Source: Candidatus Abyssobacteria bacterium SURF_17
Lineage (GTDB): Bacteria > Abyssobacteria > SURF-5
Reading direction: 5' to 3'
Assembly (NCBI GenBank): GCA_003598055.1
Contig: QZKI01000131.1
Span: 21,045 to 85,044 of the forward strand
Length of the DNA: 64,000 bases
Shown in pieces: positions 49,036-58,220 of this stretch. The translations under genes and the position numbers were made by a program. Under the pieces are notes generated by a model. It did not search any database. It was given only the letters and a program-made list of their open reading frames with translations, and was not told where the DNA came from. Position 1 is the first letter of the stretch; every line of letters begins with the position of its first letter.

Positions 49036-50949
49036 ATGCGTGTGAAGCTGGGCGACTTGCTCGTCATGCACAACCTTATCACGGAGGAGGAACTCCGCTT
49101 AGCTCTGGAAAGCCAGCAGCTATCCAACAAGAAAAAACTGGGTGAAATCCTTCTCGAACGTGATCAGGTTACAAAGACGGACCTCCTCAAAATGCTCGCG
49201 CTTCAACTGGAGATGCCATTCTTCGACTTGGAAAATACTGAGTTTGACCCGAAAGCGGTTAAACTATTTCCTGAGAATCTTGCATCGAGATATAAGCTCC
49301 TTCCCATTAGGCATATGGATGGGGAACTGCTCATTGTAACGGCCGATCCCCTTAATCTGCAGGCCATGGATGACTTAAATCGGATAACGAACTGCGATAT
49401 CAGGATTGCAATGGCGGACCCGGATCAAATAGAAACTTTCATCAGAAAATTTCACAGAGCTGATAGCGCCTCGCAAATTTCGGACTCTCTGCCTGAATTG
49501 CACGGATTGTTCAGAGTTGTGACGGTGTCCGAGAGTGAGAACGGGCAGGATGAAAACGTTGCAGACTTACAAAACCAAAGCAAAGCCGCGCCCGTCATAA
49601 AGATTGTCAATATCATTATCAACGAGGCCATTGAAGAACATGCCACCGACATTCATATAGAGCCGCAGGCCGATTCTTTGATTGTCCGCGAGAGAATTGA
49701 CGGCGTGCTCTACGAAATGCATCATCTGCCCAGTTGGATCCACCGCCCCGTCGTTTCTCGAATCAAGATCATGGCAAGCATGGACATAGCTGAAAAACGC
49801 ATACCTCAGGACGGCAAGGTGCGAATTTCGGTCGGTTCCCGTTGCTTCGACCTTCGCATATCCACGTTGCCCCTTATATACGGTGAAAAAGTCGTGATCC
49901 GCCTGCTCGAAAGAAGAGGCACGCATGCGAAGCTGGACGACCTCGGCTTTGCTCCGCGGCAACTGGAGCAGATGCGCAGATTCAACGCCCGCAAGCAAGG
50001 ACTTATCCTTATTACCGGCCCGACCGGATCGGGAAAGAGCACTACCCTGAATGCGATACTTCATGAGATAAAAACCCCAAAAGTCAACATAGTCACTGTC
50101 GAAGACCCTGTAGAATATGAGAGTTCAAAAATCAATCAGGTTCAGGTGAACCCCAAAGCGGGCCTCACGTTCCCCTACGTGCTTCGATCTATATTGAGGC
50201 AAGACCCCGATGTAATAATGATTGGTGAGATACGCGATGCGGAGACAGCCGAGATCGCCCTGCGAGCAGCGATGACAGGTCATCTCGTGCTAAGTACCCT
50301 CCACACGAACGATGCTCCCTCAGCGGTCACTCGGCTCGTAAACCTCGGCATGCCTCCATTCCTTATTAGCTCAACCATTCTTTACGTAATGGCGCAGCGC
50401 CTCGTCAGAAAACTCTGCAAACATTGCTCCGTAGTATATGAACCGTCGGGGGAGGAGTTGGAGCAAGTGGAACTGATCCTCCCCGAAGCCGGAAGCCTTA
50501 CCTGGAGGCGTGGCAAAGGATGTCCAAAATGCAAGAATCGAGGCTTCTCCGGACGTGTCGCAGTGGGTGAGCTTTTCGCCGTTAATAACGAAGCGAGGAA
50601 CGCTATCGAGCTGCGGGAACCTGAATCAGTCATTCAAAGTCTCGCCGTCCTGAGCGGAATGAAACGGTTGATGACGGATTTTGTTGATAAGGTTTCTGCC
50701 GGAGAGACTGCGATAAGCGAAATTTGGAGCGTTGTCGTCGGTGAAGAAGTGACTTCCGGGATCTGCCCACATTGCGGCATGCGTGTTGAGCAGTCCTATA
50801 TAGCGTGCCCCTCTTGCGGTTTCACGTTAAAGGACAAATGTCCAGAGTGTGGCAGAGTACTCGAGAAAAGCTGGCGCTTCTGTCCAAGTTGCCAAAAAGA
50901 CAGGTACTTGGCCAAAGAAGTGCCGAGTCTTACTGCACTCGGCAGTTGA
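49036..50949 (+). CDS. GspE/PilB-family secretion ATPase with C-terminal zinc ribbons
   Basis: 637 residues. N-terminal MshEN-type domain (about 1-145: KLGDLLVMHNLITEEELRLA and TLDQL-like repeats) that in relatives binds cyclic-di-GMP, then the GspE core with ASP box (DIHIEP), Walker A GPTGSGKS, VEDPVEY, Walker B (MIGEIRDAETAEIA), HTNDAPSA and the tetracysteine CKHC/CPKCKNRG. After about residue 570 comes an extension with four CxxC pairs (CPHC, CPSC, CPEC, CPSC), a double zinc ribbon not found in ordinary PilB/GspE. It powers type II secretion or type IV pilus assembly, but no other pilus or secretion gene lies in the window. Start ATG 49036 behind AGGAGG. Confidence 0.88.
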   Translation: MRVKLGDLLVMHNLITEEELRLALESQQLSNKKKLGEILLERDQVTKTDLLKMLALQLEMPFFDLENTEFDPKAVKLFPENLASRYKLLPIRHMDGELLIVTADPLNLQAMDDLNRITNCDIRIAMADPDQIETFIRKFHRADSASQISDSLPELHGLFRVVTVSESENGQDENVADLQNQSKAAPVIKIVNIIINEAIEEHATDIHIEPQADSLIVRERIDGVLYEMHHLPSWIHRPVVSRIKIMASMDIAEKRIPQDGKVRISVGSRCFDLRISTLPLIYGEKVVIRLLERRGTHAKLDDLGFAPRQLEQMRRFNARKQGLILITGPTGSGKSTTLNAILHEIKTPKVNIVTVEDPVEYESSKINQVQVNPKAGLTFPYVLRSILRQDPDVIMIGEIRDAETAEIALRAAMTGHLVLSTLHTNDAPSAVTRLVNLGMPPFLISSTILYVMAQRLVRKLCKHCSVVYEPSGEELEQVELILPEAGSLTWRRGKGCPKCKNRGFSGRVAVGELFAVNNEARNAIELREPESVIQSLAVLSGMKRLMTDFVDKVSAGETAISEIWSVVVGEEVTSGICPHCGMRVEQSYIACPSCGFTLKDKCPECGRVLEKSWRFCPSCQKDRYLAKEVPSLTALGS

Positions 50950-51293
50950 CCAGTAAGAGTGGCCCCTGATCAAGCCTGTACTATTTCCAACCGCCAGAAT
51001 ACTGCGCCTTCGCACGATATGGCAATTGTTCAGCGCGGAAAGAGTCGCGAAGATTCGCGGTCTGCGGCGCGCGGGGATTATCTCTTGACCAACCCTCGTC
51101 AAGCTGGTCTATCCTCTATCCTCGTGGGCAACCTCGGCAGGTTCCGCCCGTAATGCTCGTCCAAACCCGCAAATTCCGAACCGACGCTTCTCCCGTGGCA
51201 AAGCGAAAAATCCTTGACAAACGGAGCCGCCGTTTGTTAGAGTGATTTTGTTAACTGACTGGCCAATTTAAAATTCTGTAAGCCGACCTTCCC
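50950..51293. other. Intergenic region upstream of the TetR gene
   Basis: 344 bases with no gene in the first 250; the last 80 hold the TetR promoter and operator described separately. Confidence 0.4.
51214..51242 (+). promoter_or_regulatory. Promoter and operator of the TetR/acyl-CoA dehydrogenase pair
   Basis: TTGACA (51214-51219) and TTAGAG (51237-51242), 17 bases apart, or TAGAGT with 18. Between them lies an inverted repeat ACAAACGG (51217-51224) - 5 bases - CCGTTTGT (51230-51237), a probable TetR operator in the spacer. Confidence 0.55.
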
Positions 51294-51890
51294 ATGTCAC
51301 CCAAAGTTGGCGTCGCCCCAAAGAGAAGAGCCGAAATCATCGAGGCAACCTTCTTCTGCATCGCGCTCAAAGGGTACAGCAATATCACGATGCAGGACAT
51401 CGCCGATTCGGCAGGCGTGAGCAAGGGCGTCATCCATTACTATTTCCGGAACAAGGAGGAGTTGTTTCTTTCTGTATTCGAGAAACTCGTGAGAGACCTT
51501 GACGGTCATATCGCCAGAAAGGTCGAACGCGCGAAGACGCCGCCGGAGAAGGTCTGCGCAATCATCGGCGCGGTCTTCGAAAAAATACGGGAAAACAAGA
51601 AGTTTCAGGTGGTGCTCGTCGATTTCTGGGCGCAGTCGACGAAGAACCCGCGGCTCATGGCTGCAAATGCCAGCCAGTACGCCCGGTATCGGCACCTGGC
51701 GAAAAAAATTATTGCCGAAGGCATTCGAGATGGCTATTTCAAGGAATGCGACCCGGCACGGGTGGCATCGGCGCTAATCGGGCTGATCGAGGGCTTCACG
51801 ATTCAGTGGATTTTTGACGAGAAAGCGTTCGACCTCGTCCGTGCACAGAAAATGACGGAAGAGATTATCATAGGTTTTCTGAAAGAATGA
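51294..51890 (+). CDS. TetR-family transcriptional regulator
   Basis: 198 residues. N-terminal HTH (EIIEATFFCIALKGYSNITM, IADSAGVSKGVIHYYFRNK) typical of TetR/BetI regulators, and a helical ligand domain with conserved WAQSTKNPRLM. It lies 42 bases before an acyl-CoA dehydrogenase and after a promoter with an inverted repeat, so it probably controls both genes in response to an acyl-CoA or related ligand. Small, typical length; no unusual feature. Confidence 0.9.
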   Translation: MSPKVGVAPKRRAEIIEATFFCIALKGYSNITMQDIADSAGVSKGVIHYYFRNKEELFLSVFEKLVRDLDGHIARKVERAKTPPEKVCAIIGAVFEKIRENKKFQVVLVDFWAQSTKNPRLMAANASQYARYRHLAKKIIAEGIRDGYFKECDPARVASALIGLIEGFTIQWIFDEKAFDLVRAQKMTEEIIIGFLKE

Positions 51891-51932
51891 GCGCTTTACT
51901 TTAAGAGAAGCCAACAAAAGGAGAGGGTCATC

Positions 51933-53081
51933 ATGCTGAGTTTTTCACTGACCGACGAGCAAAAGATGCTTCAGGAGACTGCCCACAAGTTTGCAGAGCA
52001 GGAGATTCGTCCCAAGGCCGCGTACCACGACAAAACGGGAGAGTTCCCCCGCGAGATTCTTCAAAAGGCATTCGATATCGGCCTGATGAACGAGACCATT
52101 CCTGAATTCTGCGGCGGCGGCGGCCTGAGTGTTCTCGATAGCTGCATCATCGGTGAGGAAATGTCGTGGGGATGCGTCGGCATCAATACGTCTCGGTCCG
52201 CGAATTCGCTGGCCGTGACGCCGATCCTCGTTGCTGCAACGGATGAACAAAAAAAGAAATTTCTCTCTCCCCTCTGCGAGAAGTTGTCCTTTGCTGCATT
52301 CGGCCTCACCGAACCGGGAGCAGGCTCGGATGCTGGGTCCGTGGCCACGACCGCGAAGCTCGTGGGCGACGAGTACGTCCTGAATGGAACCAAGTGCTTC
52401 ATCACCAACGGCGGCGTTGCTGACCTCTACACAATCTTTGCATCCACGGATAGGACTAAGGGCGCCAGAGGGCTGAGTGCTTTTGTGGTGCTGAGAAACC
52501 TCCCTGGAGTGTCCATCGGAAAAGAAGAGGACAAGATGGGCCAGCGGGCCTCGAACACTGCCGAGGTCGTCCTCGAAGATGTGCATATCCCGAAGGACTA
52601 TAGGCTCGGCAAGGAGGGTGACGGCTTTAAGATAGCAATGATTACGCTCGACAAGGCCCGTCCCGGCGTGGCTGCCGCATCGGTCGGAGTCGCAAGGGCG
52701 GCTCTCGAGTATGCCTGCGAATATGCAAAACAGCGCGTTCAGTTCGGACAGCCGATAGCAATGAACCAGGCAATACAGTTTATGATCGCTGATTTGGCGA
52801 TGAAAGTTGAGCTGGCGCGACTGATGGTCTATAAATCAGCATGGGTGACCGACCAAGGCCAACGCAATACACTCCCGGCTGCGATTGCGAAAGCGTTCGC
52901 GTCCGATACCGCGATGGAAGTCGCCACTGAGGCGGTTCAAATTTACGGCGGCTACGGCTACATGCGCGAATATCCGGTGGAGAAGCTGATGCGAGACGCA
53001 AAATTGCTTCAGATTTACGAGGGCACGAACCAGATTCAGCGCATGGTCATCGCCCGCGAAGTCCTCATGCCGCGCGGATAA
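51933..53081 (+). CDS. Acyl-CoA dehydrogenase
   Basis: 382 residues, full length for the family. FAD-binding AAFGLTEPGAGSDAG and KCFITNGGVADLYT, the catalytic Glu region LLQIYEGTNQIQRMVIARE in which Glu acts as base, and a C-terminal GGYGYMREYPVEKLMRD. It removes hydrogens from an acyl-CoA (short or medium chain, possibly glutaryl-CoA) and passes electrons to electron-transferring flavoprotein. In one operon with the TetR regulator. AAAGGAGAG lies 9 bases before the ATG. Confidence 0.92.
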   Translation: MLSFSLTDEQKMLQETAHKFAEQEIRPKAAYHDKTGEFPREILQKAFDIGLMNETIPEFCGGGGLSVLDSCIIGEEMSWGCVGINTSRSANSLAVTPILVAATDEQKKKFLSPLCEKLSFAAFGLTEPGAGSDAGSVATTAKLVGDEYVLNGTKCFITNGGVADLYTIFASTDRTKGARGLSAFVVLRNLPGVSIGKEEDKMGQRASNTAEVVLEDVHIPKDYRLGKEGDGFKIAMITLDKARPGVAAASVGVARAALEYACEYAKQRVQFGQPIAMNQAIQFMIADLAMKVELARLMVYKSAWVTDQGQRNTLPAAIAKAFASDTAMEVATEAVQIYGGYGYMREYPVEKLMRDAKLLQIYEGTNQIQRMVIAREVLMPRG

Positions 53082-53114
53082 AAAGGCGAAAGACGAAAGC
53101 CCTCTAACTGAGAG

Positions 53115-53201
53115 TGTCCCGCAATTCGACATATTTCTGTGGGGCGGCCCCGCGTGGCCGCCCGGGCGCCCACATAGGGGCGCCCCTACAATTGCGGGAC
53201 A
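53115..53201. repeat. 87-bp palindromic (MITE-like) element
   Basis: TGTCCCGCAATT (53115-53126) and its exact complement AATTGCGGGACA (53190-53201) flank a GC-rich core GGGCGGCC... GGGGCGCCCC. The core is itself folded. A further CCCCCTTTTCTAAAGGCGGGG-like stretch follows at 53209-53237. The element sits between two genes and encodes nothing; it resembles repetitive extragenic palindromes or a miniature inverted-repeat element. Confidence 0.6.
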
Positions 53202-53272
53202 GTTTCAACTCCCCCTTTTCTAAAGGCGGGGTAGGGGGGATTAGATAGAAATGAACCAAGGAGAATGTCATC

Positions 53273-53614
53273 GTGTTTTTCTATAACAGACACGAACTCC
53301 CATCGAAGGAAGTTCTTCCGGGCATCATGCTCCGCAGTGTCTATGTCAAGAACACAATGATGACGTTCTTCGACATTCAGCCCGGCCGTCGCATTCCACC
53401 GCACAAGCATCCGCACGAGCAAATCTCCTATCTGGTCAAAGGCTCGATGAACATGACCGTCGGCGGCGAGACACGCGCAATGAAAGAAGGCGACATCGCG
53501 GTGATCCCGCCCAATGTCGAGCATAGCGTCGAGGTTGGCGTCGAGCCGGTCTTCGCGCTCGATGCATGGTATCCCGTCCGCGAAGACTACATATTGGACA
53601 AGAGGCAGCAATAA
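53273..53614 (+). CDS. Small RmlC-like cupin protein
   Basis: 113 residues from GTG 53273, with AAGGAG 9 bases before it. Cupin signature: PPHKHPHEQISYLVKGSMNM and IPPNVEHSVEV, so His/Glu metal ligands are present. No specific enzyme can be named; such single-domain cupins serve as binding, isomerase or regulatory proteins. It lies downstream of the acyl-CoA dehydrogenase after the palindromic element and probably has its own promoter. Confidence 0.8.
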   Translation: MFFYNRHELPSKEVLPGIMLRSVYVKNTMMTFFDIQPGRRIPPHKHPHEQISYLVKGSMNMTVGGETRAMKEGDIAVIPPNVEHSVEVGVEPVFALDAWYPVREDYILDKRQQ

Positions 53615-53847
53615 GCGCCGAGGCTGCCTGCCGTTCTCCGTTCTCTATTCTCTCGAACCCGACAAAATTTGCTTCCCAGCGGGAAAATTTGTCAGTCCTC
53701 GATGCGACAATTTTTCCGGTCGCGGCCTTAGGCATATTCATAACTGTTTTTGTTGTATTAAGTTAGGACATGGTCCGATCTGTGGCATTCGACTTGCTCT
53801 AGCAGAAAGCAAACAGTGGACGGTGTAGCCACCTTGGAGGAATGCCC

Positions 53848-53991
53848 GTGTTCGTACAATATTGTCAATGTGCAAGAATCGAGAACTTTGAAGAGCTGAA
53901 GCAGGTTGTGCTCTCGAACGGTCCCTTTCGTAAGACGGTGCTTTACTGCTGCCAAGAATGTTACAAGAAGTTTTTTGCTGAGACCACGTGA
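53848..53991 (+). CDS. Tiny Cys-rich (zinc-ribbon-like) protein
   Basis: 47 residues from GTG 53848, 7 bases after GGAGG (53836-53840); the ATG at 53842 is too close to the site. CQC near the start and CCQEC near the end (QYCQCAR, LYCCQECYKKF) are spaced as in small zinc fingers. It is followed by a strong hairpin at 54021-54048, fitting a short transcript end. I recognise no family. It might be a metal-binding or regulatory peptide. Presence of site, Cys pairs and terminator make it more than a chance frame. Confidence 0.55.
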   Translation: MFVQYCQCARIENFEELKQVVLSNGPFRKTVLYCCQECYKKFFAETT

Positions 53992-54020
53992 CGGGATCAG
54001 CGGTCAAATGGAACACGGAA

Positions 54021-54048
54021 ACGGCGGTCTGCCCGTGCAGACCGCCGT
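54021..54048. terminator. Strong hairpin, probable bidirectional terminator
   Basis: ACGGCGGTCTGC (54021-54032), loop CCGT, GCAGACCGCCGT (54037-54048): a perfect 12-bp stem. It lies between convergent genes (ending 53991 and 54125). T runs are short (TTC on plus, TTTCC on minus). Confidence 0.6.
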
Positions 54049-54124
54049 TCTTCCGGCCCGCACTCCGTAACCCGTTGCCCCCTTCTTCCTGTTCCATTCG
54101 TTTCTTCCACCGGCGCCCTTGGCT

Positions 54125-55888
54125 TCATTTGCATGAACTACTTATCGACTCGAGGCACGGGCCGATATAGATGAGCCCGAGCCACTTTTCTTTTTCTTGC
54201 CTGGCAACCTCCGGAGCCTCGTGCAGGGTTGTTCTGATTACACGCTCCTTGCCCGTGAATCCCGCCTCATAGACAAGACACACCGGTGTCGTCTCAGGAT
54301 AGTATTTGCGAAGGAGCGGCACGAGATTCTCAAAGTCCTTGAGTCCCATGAAGATGGCGAGCGTATCGCCGCATTCGGCAACGGCCTGAATCATGGATTC
54401 TTTCGCCTTCAAGTCCTGTGGGGCCGTGATGACGACCGAGCCATTGCACGTAATATCCCGCTTGATAAGAGCGCTCGCGACATTGAAGGAGCTGATTCCC
54501 GGGACGATTTCCATGAGGCTGTTATCGACGAAATCCTGCAAGAAACGCCAGCTTCCGAAAATCATGGGGTCGCCGTAGTCCATGTAGGCGACAGTCTTGC
54601 CTTCCTTGAGCGCGTTAATCACCTTTTGTGCCTCGGTTGCGCGCTGTTTCCTCAGGAGTTCTTTCCGCTGCTGCTCGGATAGGTTTGGGTCTCCCCGGTG
54701 GAAAGTTTTCTCTAGCGACTGAATCGGGTCGAAGAGAACCGGCTTGTCACCGATGTATCTGGTAAACCGCTTTTTCAAGTCCTCCGAACACACAAAGGCG
54801 TCCGCCTTCGCAAAGCAGGAGATAGCCTCTAACGTTATGAGATTGGCCTCAGCACATCCAACACCAATGATATAGAGTTTGGGTGTCTCGACAAGTTCGA
54901 TGACCTCGATTTTCTCGACTGCTTTCACGCACCTGTCCGCGGAGAGGTCATCCAGCGTGACCATACAGAACTTGCCGTCGTCGTCAATGGGGGCGCCGTC
55001 CATGGCGTCGGCCACGATAACGTTCTGCGCATAGGGCGATAGGAACAACTCTCCATAGGATAGAAGAGACCTGTAACCGTCGGGCGCCGAAACAAGGACT
55101 ACAGAGCTCAGGCTGCTCTTGATCTTTGCTTCGGTCAGCAGTGTGCCTAATGACGCGCCGCTGAACTTCTTGAGTCCGTGGTAGCCCCTTCCGTCACCGG
55201 CTTGTTTGCTCATGACCTCAAAATGGGGATATGAGGCCACGCTGTCAAAGGTGAGAGGCTTTTCCACCTGCCCGCATATGGTGAAGGCAGGTGAAAAGAG
55301 GCGTTCCTTCTTCTCGCCGTGGATGTCAGGATGCAAATCCACGACTTCGATGCTTGTGATGTCTTCAAGACAACGGTCAGTGTAAAAATCATTCGCAATC
55401 ACAAGCTTGGGCAGGCCAACGGGGCGTTGCAACTCGTTGAACCAGGGCTCGTATATTTCGGGCTCGTGGCATTGCTTGCATTCCGCATGTGGCATGACGG
55501 GCGCGGCCTGTGTCGCGATAATGACATCCGCGGGATTACGGTAGAACACCTCTCCCCACGACAGGGAGACTTGCTGGCGGTCCTTGTTCCGAACGACAAT
55601 CGCCAGGTCTATCGCCTTGGTGAAATCCGTATCCTGCTTCTGGATGACGGCAAGCTCGAGCAACGCCCTCAGAGATGGTCCCCGATATCGGAACACGCCG
55701 TGAAACCCGCTGTCTCTGAACACCTCATTGAGTCGGACGCTCTCAGATTCGAGTTTGCCGAGTTCTTCAAGGCTCAGGGTGAGCGGATGCTTGACCTCTC
55801 CCATGACGCTCATCATCTGCGGCGAGTCCGCCCAAACCTCAGCCGCGAATACCAACACAAGGATGCAGCATACCGTCATTCTCTTCAT
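54125..55888 (-). CDS. Exported protein: two molybdopterin-binding-like domains, one heme motif and a tetrapyrrole methylase domain
   Basis: 587 residues from ATG 55888 (GGGAG 8 bases upstream; the open frame starts at 55936). A signal peptide (KRMTVCCILVLVFAAEVWA) precedes two domains of the sulfite-oxidase molybdopterin-binding fold type (SVMGEVKHPLTLSLEEL and FTICGQVEKPLTFDSV). A CXXCH motif (CKQCH) sits in the first. From about residue 335 to 560 a tetrapyrrole (precorrin/corrin) methylase fold follows: LYIIGVGCAEANLITLEA, MDYGDPMIFGSW and VPGISSFNVASALI. Such methylases are normally cytoplasmic; here one is placed behind a signal peptide and next to a TonB receptor (gap about 106 bases). 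I infer work on an imported or exported tetrapyrrole or cofactor. Activity is unproven: the GVGPGD loop reads GVGCAEA. Confidence 0.75.
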   Translation of the reverse strand: MKRMTVCCILVLVFAAEVWADSPQMMSVMGEVKHPLTLSLEELGKLESESVRLNEVFRDSGFHGVFRYRGPSLRALLELAVIQKQDTDFTKAIDLAIVVRNKDRQQVSLSWGEVFYRNPADVIIATQAAPVMPHAECKQCHEPEIYEPWFNELQRPVGLPKLVIANDFYTDRCLEDITSIEVVDLHPDIHGEKKERLFSPAFTICGQVEKPLTFDSVASYPHFEVMSKQAGDGRGYHGLKKFSGASLGTLLTEAKIKSSLSSVVLVSAPDGYRSLLSYGELFLSPYAQNVIVADAMDGAPIDDDGKFCMVTLDDLSADRCVKAVEKIEVIELVETPKLYIIGVGCAEANLITLEAISCFAKADAFVCSEDLKKRFTRYIGDKPVLFDPIQSLEKTFHRGDPNLSEQQRKELLRKQRATEAQKVINALKEGKTVAYMDYGDPMIFGSWRFLQDFVDNSLMEIVPGISSFNVASALIKRDITCNGSVVITAPQDLKAKESMIQAVAECGDTLAIFMGLKDFENLVPLLRKYYPETTPVCLVYEAGFTGKERVIRTTLHEAPEVARQEKEKWLGLIYIGPCLESISSSCK

Positions 55889-55994
55889 GGTTTTTTCTCC
55901 CGCTTGCTTCTCATGCCTGAAACACACAGGTCTCACCTGAGAGTGAGACCTGTGGAATACCCTGCAGGGATTGCTCCCTCCAAGCCTCGATTGT

Positions 55995-58220
55995 TCAGTA
56001 CCTCGCGGTCACACCGACCCACCACATGCGTCCGGGAGCGGGGAAGTCGGCTTCTGACTCATAGTCGTAATCAGTGATATTGTTAACCGCTACGTACCCT
56101 TCGAAATGTTCCCCGAATCTCTTGGCAACTCGCGCGTTCAGAGTGTAGTAATCGTCGCTTTCCGTTATCTCTGTATCCGGGTTTTGGGGCGTTGGAAGCT
56201 CGCTATAAGCCTCGTCCACAAAGAGAGCGGTCAAGTCAATGCGAGTGTCCCAGTTAGGAATCGCGTAGGTCAGTCTCGCATCGACCTTGTTCTTCGGCAT
56301 TTGGACCACCTTGTGTGTCTCAGCTTCGTCGCTCTCGTCGCTGGCATGGAGATATGTATAGCCGAAGCCGAGAGCAAGATTCTCGGTCGGATATATCTCG
56401 GTATTGAACTCGATCCCGCAAACGTCGATTTCCGCGTAGTTCCTGTACACACCCAGCACACTGGGTCCATCGCGGCTGATCCAGTCCTCGATGTCATGAT
56501 AGAAGAACGCGAGTTCCGCCTGAGCGATGTCGAAGAAAGGACGGGATGCTCCGATGGTGTAATTGACGCTTTTTTCGGCGTTAAGGTCCGGATTACCTGA
56601 CGAGCCGGAGAAAAGTTGCTGCAATGTGGGGAAGCGAGTCTTCTGCGCAACCGAACCGTACAGCTTGGTCGCGTCGGGGAACGTGTAGTATGCCCCTATC
56701 ATCGGGTTGAATTCTTCCGTCGTGCCCTCCGTATCGAGATCGTCTTGCTCGATCAAATTCCCATCATCATCGATAACATTTGCTTCGGCATCGTCAACCT
56801 TGAACCAGTCATAACTGATTCCCACAACCACCGAGAGATTGTTTATGCGATTGAACTCGTTTTCCAGCGCGAGCGAGCCGGTATGCGATTCCGATTCCGC
56901 GAACGGCAGATACTCATCATCGCGCTCTTTGTGTGAGTCTTCCTTATAATGGAACGCTAGCCTTACGACATCCCATTCCACGGGGGCGATGTCAGCGATA
57001 AGGTTGCCCCCAACAAAGTAGTCTTTGAACCTGCTCGTGGAAATTTCGTCGGTGAACGTATCATCCGAGAAGGAAACGTAGTCGTCCACGTGATTGTGGT
57101 AGAAGAGTTTGCCTTGCAGGCCGAATTGGTCGGTCACTCTCTGTCTTCCGCTCAAGTCGACGCCCCAATCGTCGTACCGGTCAAATCGGGCGAATTGGGA
57201 AAACGCGGGTCTGCTGAGGAATACCATATTCGTAGCTATAGAAGGCGGCAATCCCTTTTCCGTATCTATGTAGTGAAGATTCACAAAATACTCGGAGTCT
57301 TCGTTGGGCTCGACGCCGAACTTGGCCCAAATGCTGTCGGAATCCCGGTCGGAATTATTACGGAACCCGCCGTTCTCCAATACCTTCTCGGTAGTTCCAC
57401 CGGGCCTCCTGACAATGGCGCCCAACTCAGGGTCAAAGTCGTCAGATAGCCTCCATGCATCCTGCTCATTGTGGGTGTAATTGAGCCAGTAGTTGAATAT
57501 GCCCACTTTCATGCCATGTGAAAGCGATGTTCGGAAATAATCCTTCTCACCACCCTCAACGTTTAAGGCCGCATACGGCTTCTCGCTGGCTTTCTTGGTG
57601 ATGATGTTGATGACTCCGACTTCGGCGTTCGGACCATAGAGAACCGACGGGGCTCCCTTTGTAACCTCAATCTTCGCGATGATGTCGGATGGAATCTGAT
57701 TGAGGTCGAGTTTCCCGTAATTGGTCTCATAATAAGGGACGCCATCTATGAGAATCAACGTCTTGCGTTGCTCAAATCCATGTATCGAGATTTCGGGCTC
57801 GTTTTTCCGGCCGGTGCTCACCTCGATGCCGGGCACGTAGCTTAAAGCTTCGGCCGCCGTTCGGCTGTTTGTCGCAGCTATATCCTCGGCGGTGACCTCA
57901 TTTGTAATGGATACTTCCCTGACACTCGGCTTATCAGCCGTAACGAGGATTTCACCCAACGTGTATACCTCGAAGTCGGCCACATGCTCGGCCTCTTCAG
58001 GCGGCTCCCACTCTACGGCAGCCGGTGCAGGCTCTGCAGCGGTAGGCACTGATTCCGTGGCAGCAGGAGGCGTCTCCGGGGAGGCGGCCTCTGTGGCTTC
58101 TTCTTCGACTGCGGCGGGTTTTGTCAAGGCATTGGCATTATCAGCGGGCTCTTCAGCCCAAACTGAAGGTGGGGTCAGCAAGAAAACCAAGGCTGTCAAA
58201 AGCGTGAGTAGGGTTTTCAT
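55995..58220 (-). CDS. TonB-dependent receptor (full length)
   Basis: 741 residues. Signal peptide (MKTLLTLLTALVFLLTPPSVWA), then a low-complexity Ala/Glu/Pro linker (about 25-85) and an EILVTADKPSVREV TonB-box-like segment. A plug domain follows (SYVPGIEVSTG, ISIHGFEQRKTLILIDGVP, KIEVTKGAPSVLYGPNA, INIITKKA), then a beta barrel ending FPAPGRMWWVGVTARY. The long Pro/Ala linker is unusual. It forms a minus-strand operon with the methylase-bearing protein 54125-55888. Substrate likely a tetrapyrrole, metal complex or other cofactor. Its promoter carries repeat elements that may bind the regulator at 58475-59410. Confidence 0.92.
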   Translation of the reverse strand: MKTLLTLLTALVFLLTPPSVWAEEPADNANALTKPAAVEEEATEAASPETPPAATESVPTAAEPAPAAVEWEPPEEAEHVADFEVYTLGEILVTADKPSVREVSITNEVTAEDIAATNSRTAAEALSYVPGIEVSTGRKNEPEISIHGFEQRKTLILIDGVPYYETNYGKLDLNQIPSDIIAKIEVTKGAPSVLYGPNAEVGVINIITKKASEKPYAALNVEGGEKDYFRTSLSHGMKVGIFNYWLNYTHNEQDAWRLSDDFDPELGAIVRRPGGTTEKVLENGGFRNNSDRDSDSIWAKFGVEPNEDSEYFVNLHYIDTEKGLPPSIATNMVFLSRPAFSQFARFDRYDDWGVDLSGRQRVTDQFGLQGKLFYHNHVDDYVSFSDDTFTDEISTSRFKDYFVGGNLIADIAPVEWDVVRLAFHYKEDSHKERDDEYLPFAESESHTGSLALENEFNRINNLSVVVGISYDWFKVDDAEANVIDDDGNLIEQDDLDTEGTTEEFNPMIGAYYTFPDATKLYGSVAQKTRFPTLQQLFSGSSGNPDLNAEKSVNYTIGASRPFFDIAQAELAFFYHDIEDWISRDGPSVLGVYRNYAEIDVCGIEFNTEIYPTENLALGFGYTYLHASDESDEAETHKVVQMPKNKVDARLTYAIPNWDTRIDLTALFVDEAYSELPTPQNPDTEITESDDYYTLNARVAKRFGEHFEGYVAVNNITDYDYESEADFPAPGRMWWVGVTARY

